Shown: positions 9,127 through 18,725, counted from the stretch's first letter. The stretch is DNA of 64,000 nt from Marinomonas sp. UCMA 3892 (GCF_012726345.1 NZ_PTXN01000014.1:1283-65282), one strand, 5' to 3'. The notes: a model not told the origin generated them from the sequence alone. Program-made: numbers and translations.

Positions 9127-10194
9127 TTATTTAGTTGCAAACTGTCTCGCACTTTTTATAAAAGCCTCGACACCTTCTTTTGGTGTTCTAAAAGATGTTA
9201 CCAGCCTGATCACACCTTCTTCCCAACGACCACCATAAAAACCAAAGCCTTCAGCTTGCAGATGGTCGATCATTGGCAAGGGCAAGGTACAGAACAGCAT
9301 GTTCGCTTGAGCTGGCGTATTAATTTTTACACCCGGAACGGTTTTCAAACCATCTTGTAACAGCGCCATCATAGCGTTGGCATGAGTCGCATTGGTACGC
9401 CACAAATCATCCGTTAAGTAAGCAATCATCTGTGAAGACAACAAACGCATTTTTGAATGCAAATGCCCACCGCGTTTACGACGATAACCCAGCTCTTTAG
9501 ACACTCTATCACTTGAAATCCCTTTCTCTTCAAGAGACTGTTTAAATACCACAATGGCTTCAGATGCCATAACGCCATTTTTCGTCGCGCCAAATGACAC
9601 TATATCCACGCCCGCTTTCCACGTCATTTCCGCTGGCGTACAACCTAAAGCAAGCAAAGCATTGGCAAAACGCGCACCATCCATATGAACAGGCAAGTTA
9701 ACCGATTTCGCCACACTCGTAATGGCGTGTATTTCATCTAACGAATACACACTACCGACTTCGGTGACTTGAGAAAGGCTAACAACAGATGGCTGACAAG
9801 AATGCACATCACCGATTTTTTGATTGACCAATTTTTGTAGCTGAACAGGATCCATCTTGGCATCAGCGCCACCAATACCAACAAAACGCGCACCACTGGT
9901 ATAAAACTCTGGTGCAGTACATTCATCATTCAACAAATGGCTTTCAGCATGACACAACACACTGCCCCAAGGCGGCGTTAGCGCACTGATACTTAATACA
10001 TTCGCTGCAGTGCCAGTAGAGACCAAAAAGACATCCACATCACACTCGAAAAGTTCCGACAACATACGCGTGACTTGCGCCGTGCCATCATCATTCCCGT
10101 ATGGCATAGCATCGCCTTGTGCAGCTTCCATCATGGCTTTAAAAACGGAATCTGACGCACCGGCAATATTGTCACTAGTAAACGCAACCTTCAT
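9127..10194 (-). CDS. Low-specificity threonine aldolase / beta-eliminating lyase family
   Basis: The 355-residue fold-type I PLP enzyme shows STGTAAN for phosphate binding (59-65), His85 stacking on the cofactor, Asp172 in HMDGARFANA, and the Schiff-base Lys205 in FGATKNG. This is the threonine aldolase family, which cleaves L-threonine or L-allo-threonine to glycine and acetaldehyde. Some members act on other beta-hydroxy amino acids, so the exact substrate is open. An AGGAG site precedes the ATG. It stands alone. Confidence 0.88.
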   Translation of the reverse strand: MKVAFTSDNIAGASDSVFKAMMEAAQGDAMPYGNDDGTAQVTRMLSELFECDVDVFLVSTGTAANVLSISALTPPWGSVLCHAESHLLNDECTAPEFYTSGARFVGIGGADAKMDPVQLQKLVNQKIGDVHSCQPSVVSLSQVTEVGSVYSLDEIHAITSVAKSVNLPVHMDGARFANALLALGCTPAEMTWKAGVDIVSFGATKNGVMASEAIVVFKQSLEEKGISSDRVSKELGYRRKRGGHLHSKMRLLSSQMIAYLTDDLWRTNATHANAMMALLQDGLKTVPGVKINTPAQANMLFCTLPLPMIDHLQAEGFGFYGGRWEEGVIRLVTSFRTPKEGVEAFIKSARQFATK

Positions 10195-10308
10195 TTAGTA
10201 CTCCTTAAATCAATTCATTCATATCTATGGTTATTATCATGACAGCCTTTAAAAACGAGCGCTTGGATTTTTGTGCAGATATAGCCAATAGACAGATATG
10301 CTTTTAAT

Positions 10309-10905
10309 CTAGTTATCTCGTTGCAACCACTCTTTTTTCAAGATGGCGTATTGAAAAGTATTCTCGTATTTAGGCGTACCATCAGGATGATTAACGAAAG
10401 TTACAAACTCTATAAAACACCCTTCTTGACGCATCCCCAGCTTCTTACATAAGGCTTGGGAGCGATCATTATCATCTTCCACGTAAGCATAAATGCGTCT
10501 AACGTCTTGCTGCATAAATAGATAATCGAGCAATGCCATCGCACTTTCATAGGCATAACCTTTACCTTCATACTTGGCATTGAAGTTCCATCCGACAGAA
10601 TACGTGTCTGCTTCTTTATGCGGACTTACTGTATTTGCTTCTGCACCCAACTCTTCTTTTTTGTGCATGTCGTCTTTATGCAGAAACAGATCCCCAATCA
10701 CTGTACCCGTTTCTTTTATGCACACAGCAAGATAAGTATCATCTTGACTACGCTTCTCTGCCTCCTTCTTAGCTTGCTCTAAATTATCGATCTTGCCATC
10801 CCAAAAACAACTTACTCGCGGTTCAGCAAGATACTCATATATATCCTCGGCATCCGTAACTAAAAATTTTCTTAAAATTAACCGAGGGGTGATGATGTTT
10901 TGCAT
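10309..10905 (-). CDS. GNAT-family N-acetyltransferase, RimJ/RimL-like
   Basis: The 198-residue protein opens with TPRLILRKFLVTDAEDIYEYL, typical of the RimJ/RimL branch. It holds the SVGWNFNAKYEGKGYAYES acetyl-CoA loop near 100-118 and a C-terminal LCKKLGMRQEG helix-strand. The target cannot be deduced; the family acetylates ribosomal protein N-termini, amino acids or antibiotics. It is a single gene with a strong inverted repeat just upstream of its start. Confidence 0.82.
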   Translation of the reverse strand: MQNIITPRLILRKFLVTDAEDIYEYLAEPRVSCFWDGKIDNLEQAKKEAEKRSQDDTYLAVCIKETGTVIGDLFLHKDDMHKKEELGAEANTVSPHKEADTYSVGWNFNAKYEGKGYAYESAMALLDYLFMQQDVRRIYAYVEDDNDRSQALCKKLGMRQEGCFIEFVTFVNHPDGTPKYENTFQYAILKKEWLQRDN

Positions 10906-10923
10906 AATATTGTCCGTACTTGA

Positions 10924-10954
10924 TTGACTTGCAATGCTATGTATTGCAAGTCAA
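10924..10954. repeat. 12-base perfect inverted repeat upstream of the GNAT gene
   Basis: TTGACTTGCAAT and ATTGCAAGTCAA flank a seven-base loop, 19 bases upstream of the GNAT start. No T-run follows on either strand. It may be an operator or an mRNA leader hairpin. Confidence 0.5.
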
Positions 10955-11050
10955 TTGTTTGTTTCGAAATCTAAGCTAAGCAGATAGTGTGCAGGAGTGT
11001 AACGTGAGGGTATACAAAAACCAATAATGAGAACCGATTACAACAATCGA

Positions 11051-12196
11051 TTAGACTTTCAATACCACCGTGGCTTGAAGACGGCTCTGTCCAAAGCGCG
11101 ACATTTTTTCAAACTCATCACGGGCAATAGGCACGTATTGGCAATCCAATGGACTTGGCGGATCGTCAGGTAATTTTTTATCGTCGTCTAAGTCTGGATC
11201 ATGCACAAGAATGCAATGCTCGTCGTAGCCAGACATCACCACCCAATGAGGTGACTTTTTCCCGTCCATACGAAAAGTGCTGATCAAGATAATCGCTAAA
11301 GCGCCATCATCAAACGCTTCGATCAATTGCGCCAATGGCATCGCACTATAATGTAAAGGCACACCAACGTCTTCGCATTGTTGAGCAAAGCTTTCATGAA
11401 CCCGAGTGATCACGTTTTTCTTCAGTTCATTACGCACGCTGTCGACAAATAACGGACCTTCTTCGCTCAACCAAACATCCGCTGACAAGCCACGCTTCTT
11501 CGCCGCCAAAGCCAACCCCATAGGGTGACAACCGCCATGACCAGAGGTCATAAAAATCGTCGTCGCTTCACGCCAAATTTCTAACTCATCGTTAGGCGTC
11601 GCTTGATAATCAGGATGCATAGAAGACAACACCATTTGCAACGACGCAGGGCCGCACGTAAATGGCGTGCCTTGTGCTAACCAAGGAATCGCGCGAGTGG
11701 TTTGTTCATCACCCGCATGACGTAAACGTTTTTGCATACGAATCGCATCGGTTTGGTCTTCGTAATAGGCATCATAATGACCAAATTCCTTGTAACCCAT
11801 TTTTTGATACAAGGCTATGGCATTATGGTTCACATCACTGACTTCCAAACGCAGCAGCATCTTGCCTTTTTTCAACGCCTTTTTCTCACAGGCTTGGATC
11901 AATAATTTTCCAATACCAAGGCCACGTGCTTCAGGCGATACTGCAAGCGAATATAACCGTGCTAAATGAGTACCTTGGCGAAGGTGCAGCAAGGCATAGC
12001 CAAGTAGCCCTCCCTCCTGCATTGCGACAAATAGCGCTGAACCAGAACTGGTAATCGCATGACGAAAACTACGACGACTTAACCGATCGCCAGTAAAGGC
12101 TTTGCCCTCCAAAACGAGCAATGCTTTTAAATCGTCTATACTCGCTAAACGAACATCAATATTTGGGGGAGAACTGGTGACCGAGCTTGTGATCAT
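11051..12196 (-). CDS. GNAT acetyltransferase fused to a C39-like cysteine peptidase domain
   Basis: The 381-residue protein has two parts. Residues about 12-160 form a RimI-like GNAT with the acetyl-CoA loop VSPEARGLGIGKLL. From about 170 there is a papain-fold, C39-like domain with Cys181 in TPFTCGPAS, His317 in KSPHWVVMSG and Asp333 in VHDPD, a plausible triad. I chose ATG 12196 (AGAGG eight bases upstream); a TTG at 12217 is the only earlier start. The gene diverges from an RLAN/RimK-type ATP-grasp ligase across a 323-base region. Acetylation, peptide cleavage and ligation thus sit together, which suggests a peptide or metabolite made or matured by this pair. The substrate is unknown. Confidence 0.85.
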   Translation of the reverse strand: MITSSVTSSPPNIDVRLASIDDLKALLVLEGKAFTGDRLSRRSFRHAITSSGSALFVAMQEGGLLGYALLHLRQGTHLARLYSLAVSPEARGLGIGKLLIQACEKKALKKGKMLLRLEVSDVNHNAIALYQKMGYKEFGHYDAYYEDQTDAIRMQKRLRHAGDEQTTRAIPWLAQGTPFTCGPASLQMVLSSMHPDYQATPNDELEIWREATTIFMTSGHGGCHPMGLALAAKKRGLSADVWLSEEGPLFVDSVRNELKKNVITRVHESFAQQCEDVGVPLHYSAMPLAQLIEAFDDGALAIILISTFRMDGKKSPHWVVMSGYDEHCILVHDPDLDDDKKLPDDPPSPLDCQYVPIARDEFEKMSRFGQSRLQATVVLKV

Positions 12197-12519
12197 TACA
12201 TCGCCTCTAAAGGGCAAAAGGTCGCTAGGATCGTCGAACCGTAATCTTTATTAATCACTATAAAAGGGAGTAAAAAAGCCACGATTTTACGATGAAAATT
12301 TTCGCGCATTCTAGAGCGAAACCTGTCTAAAAGATAGCAAAAGATAGTCTATTTTTTCATCAAAAAAACATTTTATTTTTTCATTTTAGACTATTGTTAA
12401 AACAATAAATAAAGCGCACCATCCGCACAAATTGAGGGTGTTTTTTACCCCCCATTTTTGATACAACTTTTAAACACTCAAAATGATTTTTCATTTAAGC
12501 AAAAGGAAAAGCATACCCA
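12197..12519. other. Divergent promoter region of the GNAT-C39 and RimK-type genes
   Basis: This very AT-rich stretch contains an 8-base inverted repeat, ATAGTCTA at 12344-12351 and TAGACTAT at 12387-12394. A TTGTT/AACAA dyad follows directly. Both promoters must lie here. I saw no convincing small precursor-peptide gene. Confidence 0.45.
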
Positions 12520-13998
12520 ATGTCACAGACTTACATAGTTGTTGATCAGGCCAAAGATTGGTCAGCGTTTTTACCTAGTGATCGAGTGATCACTTTTACT
12601 CAATACTTAAACTTGGCCGCGACAAAAAGCCAAGGGCGCACACGAATCATCAACCTATGTAAAAGCAGCAAATATCTGTCCGACGGTTATTACTGCTCGC
12701 TTTTGGCTGAAAGCCGTGGTCATCACGTTATGCCTTCCGTGCGCGTACTTAACGACCTAAGCAAGAAAGATCTATATGAGTTAGAGATATCTCAGTGGTT
12801 ACCATTGCTTGCAAAAAAACTCGCTAAACCAGAAGCACCGATGGAAATGAAATTCCACTGTGTATTCGGTAAAACGATTCATCCAGAAATGAAGGAATTT
12901 GCACGAAAATTATTCGAAAGCTTTCCTAGCCCTGTATTGGAAGTGACTTTGAAATTCCGCAAAGAATGGCAAGTCACCGCCCTCTTCTCTACATCACAAA
13001 GTAAACTGAACGACGCAGAAGAAACCCTATTCGCCGAATCCTTAGAAGCTTTTAGCAACAAAGTATGGAGCAAAGGCCGCATTCAACGTGCTGCAAAATT
13101 CGACATGGCAATTTTGCTTAACCCAGAAGAAGCTATGCCGCCAAGTGATGACCAAGCGATTAAAAAGTTTATCCAAGCAGGTAAGCAACTTGGTATACAC
13201 GTTGATACGATTGGTCCAAAAGACATTATGCGTCTGCCGGAATACGATGGCTTGTTTATTCGCGAAACAACCAACATTGACCACCATACCTACCGCTTTG
13301 CCAAAAAGGCAGAAGGGTTAGGCTTGGTCGTTATGGACGACCCACAATCTATCATGCGTTGTACCAACAAAGTGTACTTAGCGGACTTGTTTAACACTCA
13401 CAAAGTGCCGTGTCCTAAAACACGTATCGTACACAAGGGTGAAAGTAACGTGGAAGACGCTTTAGAAGCGGTGATCAGCTACCCAATGGTGGTAAAAATT
13501 CCAGACGGCGCGTTTTCTAAAGGCGTGATAAAGGCTGAAAACCGTGAAGCTCTGACCGAAAGTTTGAACACCTTATTTAAAAAATCGTCTTTGCTATTGG
13601 TACAAGAATACCTATACACAGAATTCGATTGGCGTATCGGTGTACTGAACAACAAACCCATCTTTGCTTGTCGCTACTACATGGTGAAAAACCACTGGCA
13701 GATTTACCAACATACAGGTAGCAAAAGCCAAAGTGGAGGATTTGATACCTTACCAACTTTCGAAGTGCCACGACGCGTGCTACAAGCCGCCATCGCGGCC
13801 ACCAAACCGATTGGTGAAGGCCTATACGGCGTAGACGTAAAAGAAATCAATGGTCGTGGTTACGTTATCGAAGTAAACGACAACCCAAGTATCGACCGCG
13901 GCGTGGAAGACAAATACCTAGGCGATGAACTTTACATGCACATCATGTCAGAGTTCTTGCGTCGCATGCAGGTGAAACGAGGTGATCATCAAGCCTAA
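12520..13998 (+). CDS. RimK-type ATP-grasp ligase with N-terminal RLAN domain
   Basis: The 492-residue protein is longer than ribosomal RimK (about 300). Residues 1-150 match the RimK-like ATP-grasp N-terminal (RLAN) type, and about 190-480 form the ATP-grasp. Visible motifs include MRCTNKVYLADLF, the PMVVKIPDGAFSKGV lysine strand, LLVQEYLYTEFDWRIGV, and the metal-binding VIEVNDNPSI at 453-458. Such enzymes join an amine to a carboxyl through an acyl phosphate. The divergent partner is a GNAT fused to a C39-like peptidase. Ribosomal S6 glutamylation seems less likely than a dedicated metabolite or peptide role. A terminator follows. Confidence 0.88.
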   Translation: MSQTYIVVDQAKDWSAFLPSDRVITFTQYLNLAATKSQGRTRIINLCKSSKYLSDGYYCSLLAESRGHHVMPSVRVLNDLSKKDLYELEISQWLPLLAKKLAKPEAPMEMKFHCVFGKTIHPEMKEFARKLFESFPSPVLEVTLKFRKEWQVTALFSTSQSKLNDAEETLFAESLEAFSNKVWSKGRIQRAAKFDMAILLNPEEAMPPSDDQAIKKFIQAGKQLGIHVDTIGPKDIMRLPEYDGLFIRETTNIDHHTYRFAKKAEGLGLVVMDDPQSIMRCTNKVYLADLFNTHKVPCPKTRIVHKGESNVEDALEAVISYPMVVKIPDGAFSKGVIKAENREALTESLNTLFKKSSLLLVQEYLYTEFDWRIGVLNNKPIFACRYYMVKNHWQIYQHTGSKSQSGGFDTLPTFEVPRRVLQAAIAATKPIGEGLYGVDVKEINGRGYVIEVNDNPSIDRGVEDKYLGDELYMHIMSEFLRRMQVKRGDHQA

Positions 13999-14042
13999 AC
14001 CACCTAACCAACCAACTTAGTAAGTTGGCAATTTAGTTCTTT

Positions 14043-14076
14043 AAAAGGCGACTAATTAGTCGCCTTTTCTGTTTTT
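14043..14076 (+). terminator. Terminator after the RimK-type gene
   Basis: AAAAGGCGACTAA and its exact complement form a 13-base palindromic hairpin ending in T-rich sequence. The remaining bases to 14300 show an AGGAGGAGG stretch near 14260 but no RNA motif that I recognise. Confidence 0.85.
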
Positions 14077-14300
14077 ACTGCCCGCTAAGACCATCAAAAA
14101 GACGCTAAAAAATACAAAAAAGATATAACAAAAACTTATTTGCCATGTCGCAAAAATCCAATACTCGATAAACCATCAGGACTAGCATGAATGTTAAGAC
14201 CAATCCTGACAACGGTTTTCATCAAGTAAGTTGTACTTATTTTTGAAATAGCTAAATCAGGAGGAGGCAAAAATAACAACTACCTTCTTGGGGCATTTTT

Positions 14301-15440
14301 ATGACTAACTCTACAAAAATCGATTTTATTTACCTTTCTGAACAAGACATGATCAAAGCTGGCGTAACCAATATGGCGGGCTGTGTTGATACCATGGAAG
14401 AGATGTTTCAACTTCTCTACAAAGGTGATTATCGCATGGCAGGTCCAAATAGCGACTCTCACGGTGCAATGATTACATTCCCTGAAGAGCCTGAATTCGA
14501 AACCATGCCAAAACACTCACCTGATCGTCGTTTAATGGCAATGCCTGCTTATCTAGGCGGCAATTTTCAAACTTGTGGTGTGAAATGGTATGGATCGAAT
14601 ATTGCCAACCGTGAAAAAGGCTTACCTCGCTCTATCTTAATGTTTACCTTGAACGATGCGGATACAGGCGCACCATTGGCACATATGTCAGCAAACTTAT
14701 TGTCTGCTTACCGTACTGGCGCTGTACCAGGCGTTGGTGCTCGCCATTTGGCTCGTAAAGATTCTAAAGTCATCGGTTTGCTTGGCCCAGGTGTAATGGG
14801 CAAAACATCCGTCGCGGCTTTTATGGCGGTATGTCCAAAACTAGACACGATCAAAATTAAAGGTCGTAGCCAAAAAAGCCTTGATAACTTCATCACTTGG
14901 TTAAAAGACACCTACCCACAAATCTCTAATATCCATGTTGTCGATACTCTTGAAGATGTGGTTCGGGGTGCAGATATCGTTACCTACTGTAACTCCGGTG
15001 AGACTGGTGATGTTTCCGCCTACCCTGAAGTTAAACGTGAATGGGTTAAACCTGGCGCGTACCTTTCAATGCCTGCTTACTGCCGACTAGATGAAGCAAT
15101 GGAAAAAACGGACGTCAGAAAAGTCGTTGATAACCCAGGCTTGTACGAAGCTTGGTTTGAGGAAGTTCCTAAACCAGCACATAAATATATCCCTGTAATC
15201 GGTGTGCGCTTCATGGACATGATCGCAGCAGGCGAAATGTCCGAAGACGAGCTTGAAGACCTTGGCAAAATTACCGCAGGTGATGCACCTGGCCGTACAA
15301 ACGAAGAAGAAATAATCATTCTTTCTGTAGGTGGCCTTCCTGTTGAAGACGTGGCTTGGGGTACACAAATTTATCGTAACGCCTTAGCAAACAACATTGG
15401 TGTGAAGCTAAATCTTTGGGAAACACCAGAATTATACTAA
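14301..15440 (+). CDS. Ornithine cyclodeaminase/mu-crystallin family protein (tyramine-oxidase subunit B-like)
   Basis: The 379-residue protein has the mu-crystallin fold: a Rossmann motif GLLGPGVMGKTSVAAF near residues 160-175 and the upstream SANLLSAYRTGAVPGVGARH block that lines the NAD site. Family members are NAD(P)-dependent imine reductases or cyclodeaminases. This long branch is, as I recall, sometimes labelled tyramine oxidase subunit B. It heads a run of RidA, FAD oxidase and amino-acid permease genes, so it probably processes an imine formed during amine oxidation. The substrate is not settled. The ATG follows GGGGC weakly. Confidence 0.78.
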   Translation: MTNSTKIDFIYLSEQDMIKAGVTNMAGCVDTMEEMFQLLYKGDYRMAGPNSDSHGAMITFPEEPEFETMPKHSPDRRLMAMPAYLGGNFQTCGVKWYGSNIANREKGLPRSILMFTLNDADTGAPLAHMSANLLSAYRTGAVPGVGARHLARKDSKVIGLLGPGVMGKTSVAAFMAVCPKLDTIKIKGRSQKSLDNFITWLKDTYPQISNIHVVDTLEDVVRGADIVTYCNSGETGDVSAYPEVKREWVKPGAYLSMPAYCRLDEAMEKTDVRKVVDNPGLYEAWFEEVPKPAHKYIPVIGVRFMDMIAAGEMSEDELEDLGKITAGDAPGRTNEEEIIILSVGGLPVEDVAWGTQIYRNALANNIGVKLNLWETPELY

Positions 15441-15499
15441 TTCTAAAGTGTCGCCTAATACTAGGTGGCACTTAGTTCAAACATAGTTGAGAGACAAAA

Positions 15500-15922
15500 A
15501 TGACAAGTTTAAAAAAAGTAAAAACCGGCTCTAAATTCGAAGAAATTGGCAGTTACTCCCGTGTTGTTGCGGTTGATAATTGGATCTATGTTTCCAACAC
15601 CGCAGGTCGCAGCCCTGAAACAAAAGAAATTCCTGAAGACATCATTGAACAGACAGCACAAGTATTTAAAAACATAGAAGCGGCTTTAGCCTCTGTTGAT
15701 TCTTGCCTAGGCGATGTGGTGATGTCTCGAGTTTTCATTCAAAACCCAGAAGACACCCATGCTGTAATGACCTATATAGGTTCCAAATTTAAAGGGATTG
15801 ATCCTGCTACAACCGTTACTTGTCCACCTTTAGGTTCAAATGTTTATAAAGTAGAAATCGAAGTAACAGCTTATCGCAATGCATCAACAATGGATGTTGA
15901 GCAGATAACCATCTCTCAATAG
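15500..15922 (+). CDS. RidA-family enamine/imine deaminase
   Basis: The 140-residue protein has the YjgF/RidA fold: an early SYSRVVAVDNWIYVSNTAGR strand pair, the central helix with VFKNIEAALAS, and the C-terminal LGSNVYKVEIEVTAYR strand. RidA proteins hydrolyse reactive enamines and imines to ketones and ammonia. Its place between the OCD-like gene and an FAD amine oxidase fits clearing imines made by that oxidase. The classical substrate-binding Arg position is not obvious, so it may belong to a non-RidA1 subgroup. A GAGAGA site precedes the start. Confidence 0.85.
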   Translation: MTSLKKVKTGSKFEEIGSYSRVVAVDNWIYVSNTAGRSPETKEIPEDIIEQTAQVFKNIEAALASVDSCLGDVVMSRVFIQNPEDTHAVMTYIGSKFKGIDPATTVTCPPLGSNVYKVEIEVTAYRNASTMDVEQITISQ

Positions 15923-15943
15923 CTTGATTACGGGAATTGCGAT

Positions 15944-17236
15944 ATGACAATTACTCTCGAAAAATTCGATACGCCAAACGATCTTCCTGCCTCAACAACC
16001 GTTGTCATCATCGGTGGTGGGATTGTTGGCGTCACAGCAGCATTGACCTTAGCTGAACGAAATGTCCCAGTCGTTCTAATAGAGAAAGGACATATTGCAG
16101 GCGAGCAATCTTCTAGAAATTTGGGTTGGATACGCAAAACCAGCCGTCATTTTGAAGATGTCCCTATGGCAATGGCGGCGGATAAATTATGGCAAGACAT
16201 GCCCAATCGAGTTGGCCATGACTTAGGCTATAAACAAGAAGGCATACTCTTTCTAGCCAGCTCTGATGAACAAATGAGTATGCATGAAAATTGGCTTAAA
16301 TCCGTCAAATCCCTAGATCTTGACTCTAGAATGCTAACGCCGAAAGAAATTGACGATAAGGTACCTGGCGGAAAAGGCAACTGGAAAGGTGGTATTTACA
16401 CACCGTCTGATGGTCGTGCAGAGCCATCAATTGCTGCTTCTACCATTGCCAAAGCCGCCATCGCTAAAGGCGCTATTATTGTCCAAGATTGCGCGGTTCG
16501 AATGCTCTCTACTTCGGGAGGCAAAGTCAGCGGAGTTGTCACTGAAAAAGGTGAAATTCGTTGCGAACAAGTACTGCTTGCGAGCGGCGCTTGGTCAAGA
16601 CGCTTTTTAGGAAACCACGGTATAACACTACCTACTCTTCCTTTAATTTGTTCTGTAATGCGTACCAAGCCAATGGAAGGACCAACGGATATTGCGGTTG
16701 GCGGCCCTGACTTTTCATTCAGAAAACATAAAGATGGCGGCTTCATTGTGACCCAACGTGGCGCCTTAGATGCACCAATTACCCTTGATCATCTCACCAT
16801 CGGTTGGCGCTATTTATCACAGCTACGTGCTCAACGAAGCTTTTTACGCATTTCATTCGGAAGCCATTTCTTTAAAGACCTTGCCATGAAACGAAAATGG
16901 CACGCTGAAAGTAAAACGCCTTTCGAAGATATCAGAACGTTAAACCCTAAACACAACCCGAGTTTAAACAACGAAGCGATGACCAACCTACGGAATGCAT
17001 GGCCAGTTTTCAATCAAGCAGAACAGGAAGAAGCATGGGCGGGTGTCATTGACATTACTCCTGACTCAAATCCTGTGATTGATCGTGTCGCCGACCTTCC
17101 TGGACTGACTATAGCCACCGGCTTTTCAGGCCATGGTTTTGGTACAGGCCCAGCAGCAGGACAGTTAGCCGCGGATATTGTTTTGAATTCAAGCCCCCTT
17201 ATCGATCCACGACCATACCGGTTCGATCGTCTTTAA
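15944..17236 (+). CDS. FAD-dependent amine/amino-acid oxidoreductase (DAO family)
   Basis: The 430-residue protein begins its FAD domain with VVIIGGGIVGVTAALTLAER (GGGIVG at 24-29) and ends with the ATGFSGHGFGTGPAAGQLAADIV block shared by D-amino-acid-oxidase-like enzymes. There is no signal peptide, so it acts in the cytoplasm. It likely oxidises a primary or secondary amine or amino acid to an imine with FAD. The next step could be RidA hydrolysis and then the aldehyde dehydrogenase of this cluster. It starts 22 bases after ridA. Confidence 0.85.
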   Translation: MTITLEKFDTPNDLPASTTVVIIGGGIVGVTAALTLAERNVPVVLIEKGHIAGEQSSRNLGWIRKTSRHFEDVPMAMAADKLWQDMPNRVGHDLGYKQEGILFLASSDEQMSMHENWLKSVKSLDLDSRMLTPKEIDDKVPGGKGNWKGGIYTPSDGRAEPSIAASTIAKAAIAKGAIIVQDCAVRMLSTSGGKVSGVVTEKGEIRCEQVLLASGAWSRRFLGNHGITLPTLPLICSVMRTKPMEGPTDIAVGGPDFSFRKHKDGGFIVTQRGALDAPITLDHLTIGWRYLSQLRAQRSFLRISFGSHFFKDLAMKRKWHAESKTPFEDIRTLNPKHNPSLNNEAMTNLRNAWPVFNQAEQEEAWAGVIDITPDSNPVIDRVADLPGLTIATGFSGHGFGTGPAAGQLAADIVLNSSPLIDPRPYRFDRL

Positions 17237-17268
17237 TAATAAAAATACACTATCGAAGGAACTTCAAA

Positions 17269-18648
17269 ATGAGCGAAAATAATAAATCAAATGAAGCTTA
17301 TCTATCCGGTACCAAAAAACTCGGCTTAATAAGTATGATGGGCATCTGCATTGGGCTAGTAATAGCTCAAGGCGGTATGATCTCTGGTTTACAGGGCATT
17401 GGTATTGGTGGAACAACTTTTGTCGCCGCATTGTTTGCAGCATTTTTGATTGCACAGTTTAACGCTATGAGCTTTGCGGAATTGTCCTTAATGTTTCCTC
17501 AAGAAGGTACCCTTGCGACCTATACCCAAAAAGCCATAGGTCACTTCCCTGCTATCGTCGCGGTGTTTTCCGGATATGTCATCGTGGCCACACTAGCTGT
17601 GCCTGTGGAGTTATTCCTCGTTGATGCCATGCTAGGACAATTATTCCCGAGTGGATACATAGAAAAATCCGCGCCTATACTCATCCTAGTGATACTGACC
17701 ATTACTAACTTGGTAGGTGCAGATGTATTCTCCCGTGTACAAAACCTACTAGCTTTCGCCCTAATCAGTGCGCTTATTATTCTTGGTCTTGCTGCCGTAA
17801 CTGGCGCAAGTGAACCGCACCCTGAACTTACTGGCGGAACAGTAGACTGGGGAATGGGCGGCGTCATGAATGGTAGCTTTATTGGACTAATCGCTCTGGC
17901 AATGTGGCTAATGGTGGGCGTTGAATTCATTTGCCCAATGGTCAATGAAGTTAAAAACCCAGAAAAAAATATTCCCCGCGCTATGCACTGGTCACTATTG
18001 TTAATTTTGGCAGTATTCTTACTGTTCATCTATGGCGCAAGTCTATACATGGACGCTGCGGCACTGACCTCTTCACCAATTCCATACCTAGACTATGCTC
18101 AAGCCGTATTTGGAAAAAGTGGATTATTGATCGCGACTATCATTGGTTTAACTGCCGCCTGTAGTTCAGTAAACACTTTGCTTGCTGCTATTCCAAGAAT
18201 GCTTCACGGTATGGCGATGCAAAAGCAGGTATTTCCACAACTGAAATCTCTTAACCGATACAACACACCTTGGGTTGGCATCATCATGCTGGCTGTATTC
18301 ATGGCGATCCCATACTTGGTATTCAGCATTGATTACCTAATCACCTTAGTGATTGCGGCAACAACAAGCTGGTTACTGGCTTACATCGTGGCGCATATTA
18401 ACGTCATGGTACTTCGACATCGTTATCCAGATTTTAAACGCCCATACAAAACACCTTTCTACCCATTGCCACAGATCATCGGCATTATCGCCATGATTTA
18501 TGTTGCTCTAAACAACTCACCTTCCCCAGAAATGACAAATACTGTCTTTTCTATTACAGGTAGCATGCTGTTAGTGGTAGGCGTCATTGCCGCCTTATGG
18601 GTAAAACTGTACATGAAACGTGGTTTGTTTACGCCAGATATGGATTAA
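17269..18648 (+). CDS. APC-family amino acid/amine permease
   Basis: The 459-residue protein has about twelve membrane segments and the APC opening LGLISMMGICIGLVIAQGGM, followed by FAELSLMFPQEG. APC carriers bring in amino acids, polyamines or amines by cation symport or exchange. It begins 33 bases after the FAD oxidase and is very probably the importer of that pathway's substrate. A GAAGGA site lies before the ATG. A hairpin without a T-run follows the stop. Confidence 0.88.
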   Translation: MSENNKSNEAYLSGTKKLGLISMMGICIGLVIAQGGMISGLQGIGIGGTTFVAALFAAFLIAQFNAMSFAELSLMFPQEGTLATYTQKAIGHFPAIVAVFSGYVIVATLAVPVELFLVDAMLGQLFPSGYIEKSAPILILVILTITNLVGADVFSRVQNLLAFALISALIILGLAAVTGASEPHPELTGGTVDWGMGGVMNGSFIGLIALAMWLMVGVEFICPMVNEVKNPEKNIPRAMHWSLLLILAVFLLFIYGASLYMDAAALTSSPIPYLDYAQAVFGKSGLLIATIIGLTAACSSVNTLLAAIPRMLHGMAMQKQVFPQLKSLNRYNTPWVGIIMLAVFMAIPYLVFSIDYLITLVIAATTSWLLAYIVAHINVMVLRHRYPDFKRPYKTPFYPLPQIIGIIAMIYVALNNSPSPEMTNTVFSITGSMLLVVGVIAALWVKLYMKRGLFTPDMD

Positions 18649-18662
18649 ACCTTTCATTTTGG

Positions 18663-18692
18663 TATTTCAGGGGCATTTTTGTCCCTGAAATA
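18663..18692 (+). repeat. Hairpin between the permease and the chemoreceptor gene
   Basis: TATTTCAGGG and CCCTGAAATA form a perfect 10-base stem with a 10-base loop, 15 bases after the permease stop. No T-run follows, so it is more likely an mRNA 3'-end stabiliser or partial terminator than a full stop. Confidence 0.5.
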
Positions 18693-18725
18693 TAGAAAGA
18701 GATTTCCCCGTTTAGCAGGTTAATT

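Noticed and set aside
14077-14300. Riboswitch upstream of the amine cluster
   Set aside because: AGGAGGAGG and a few short stems are present, but no known aptamer core could be assembled.
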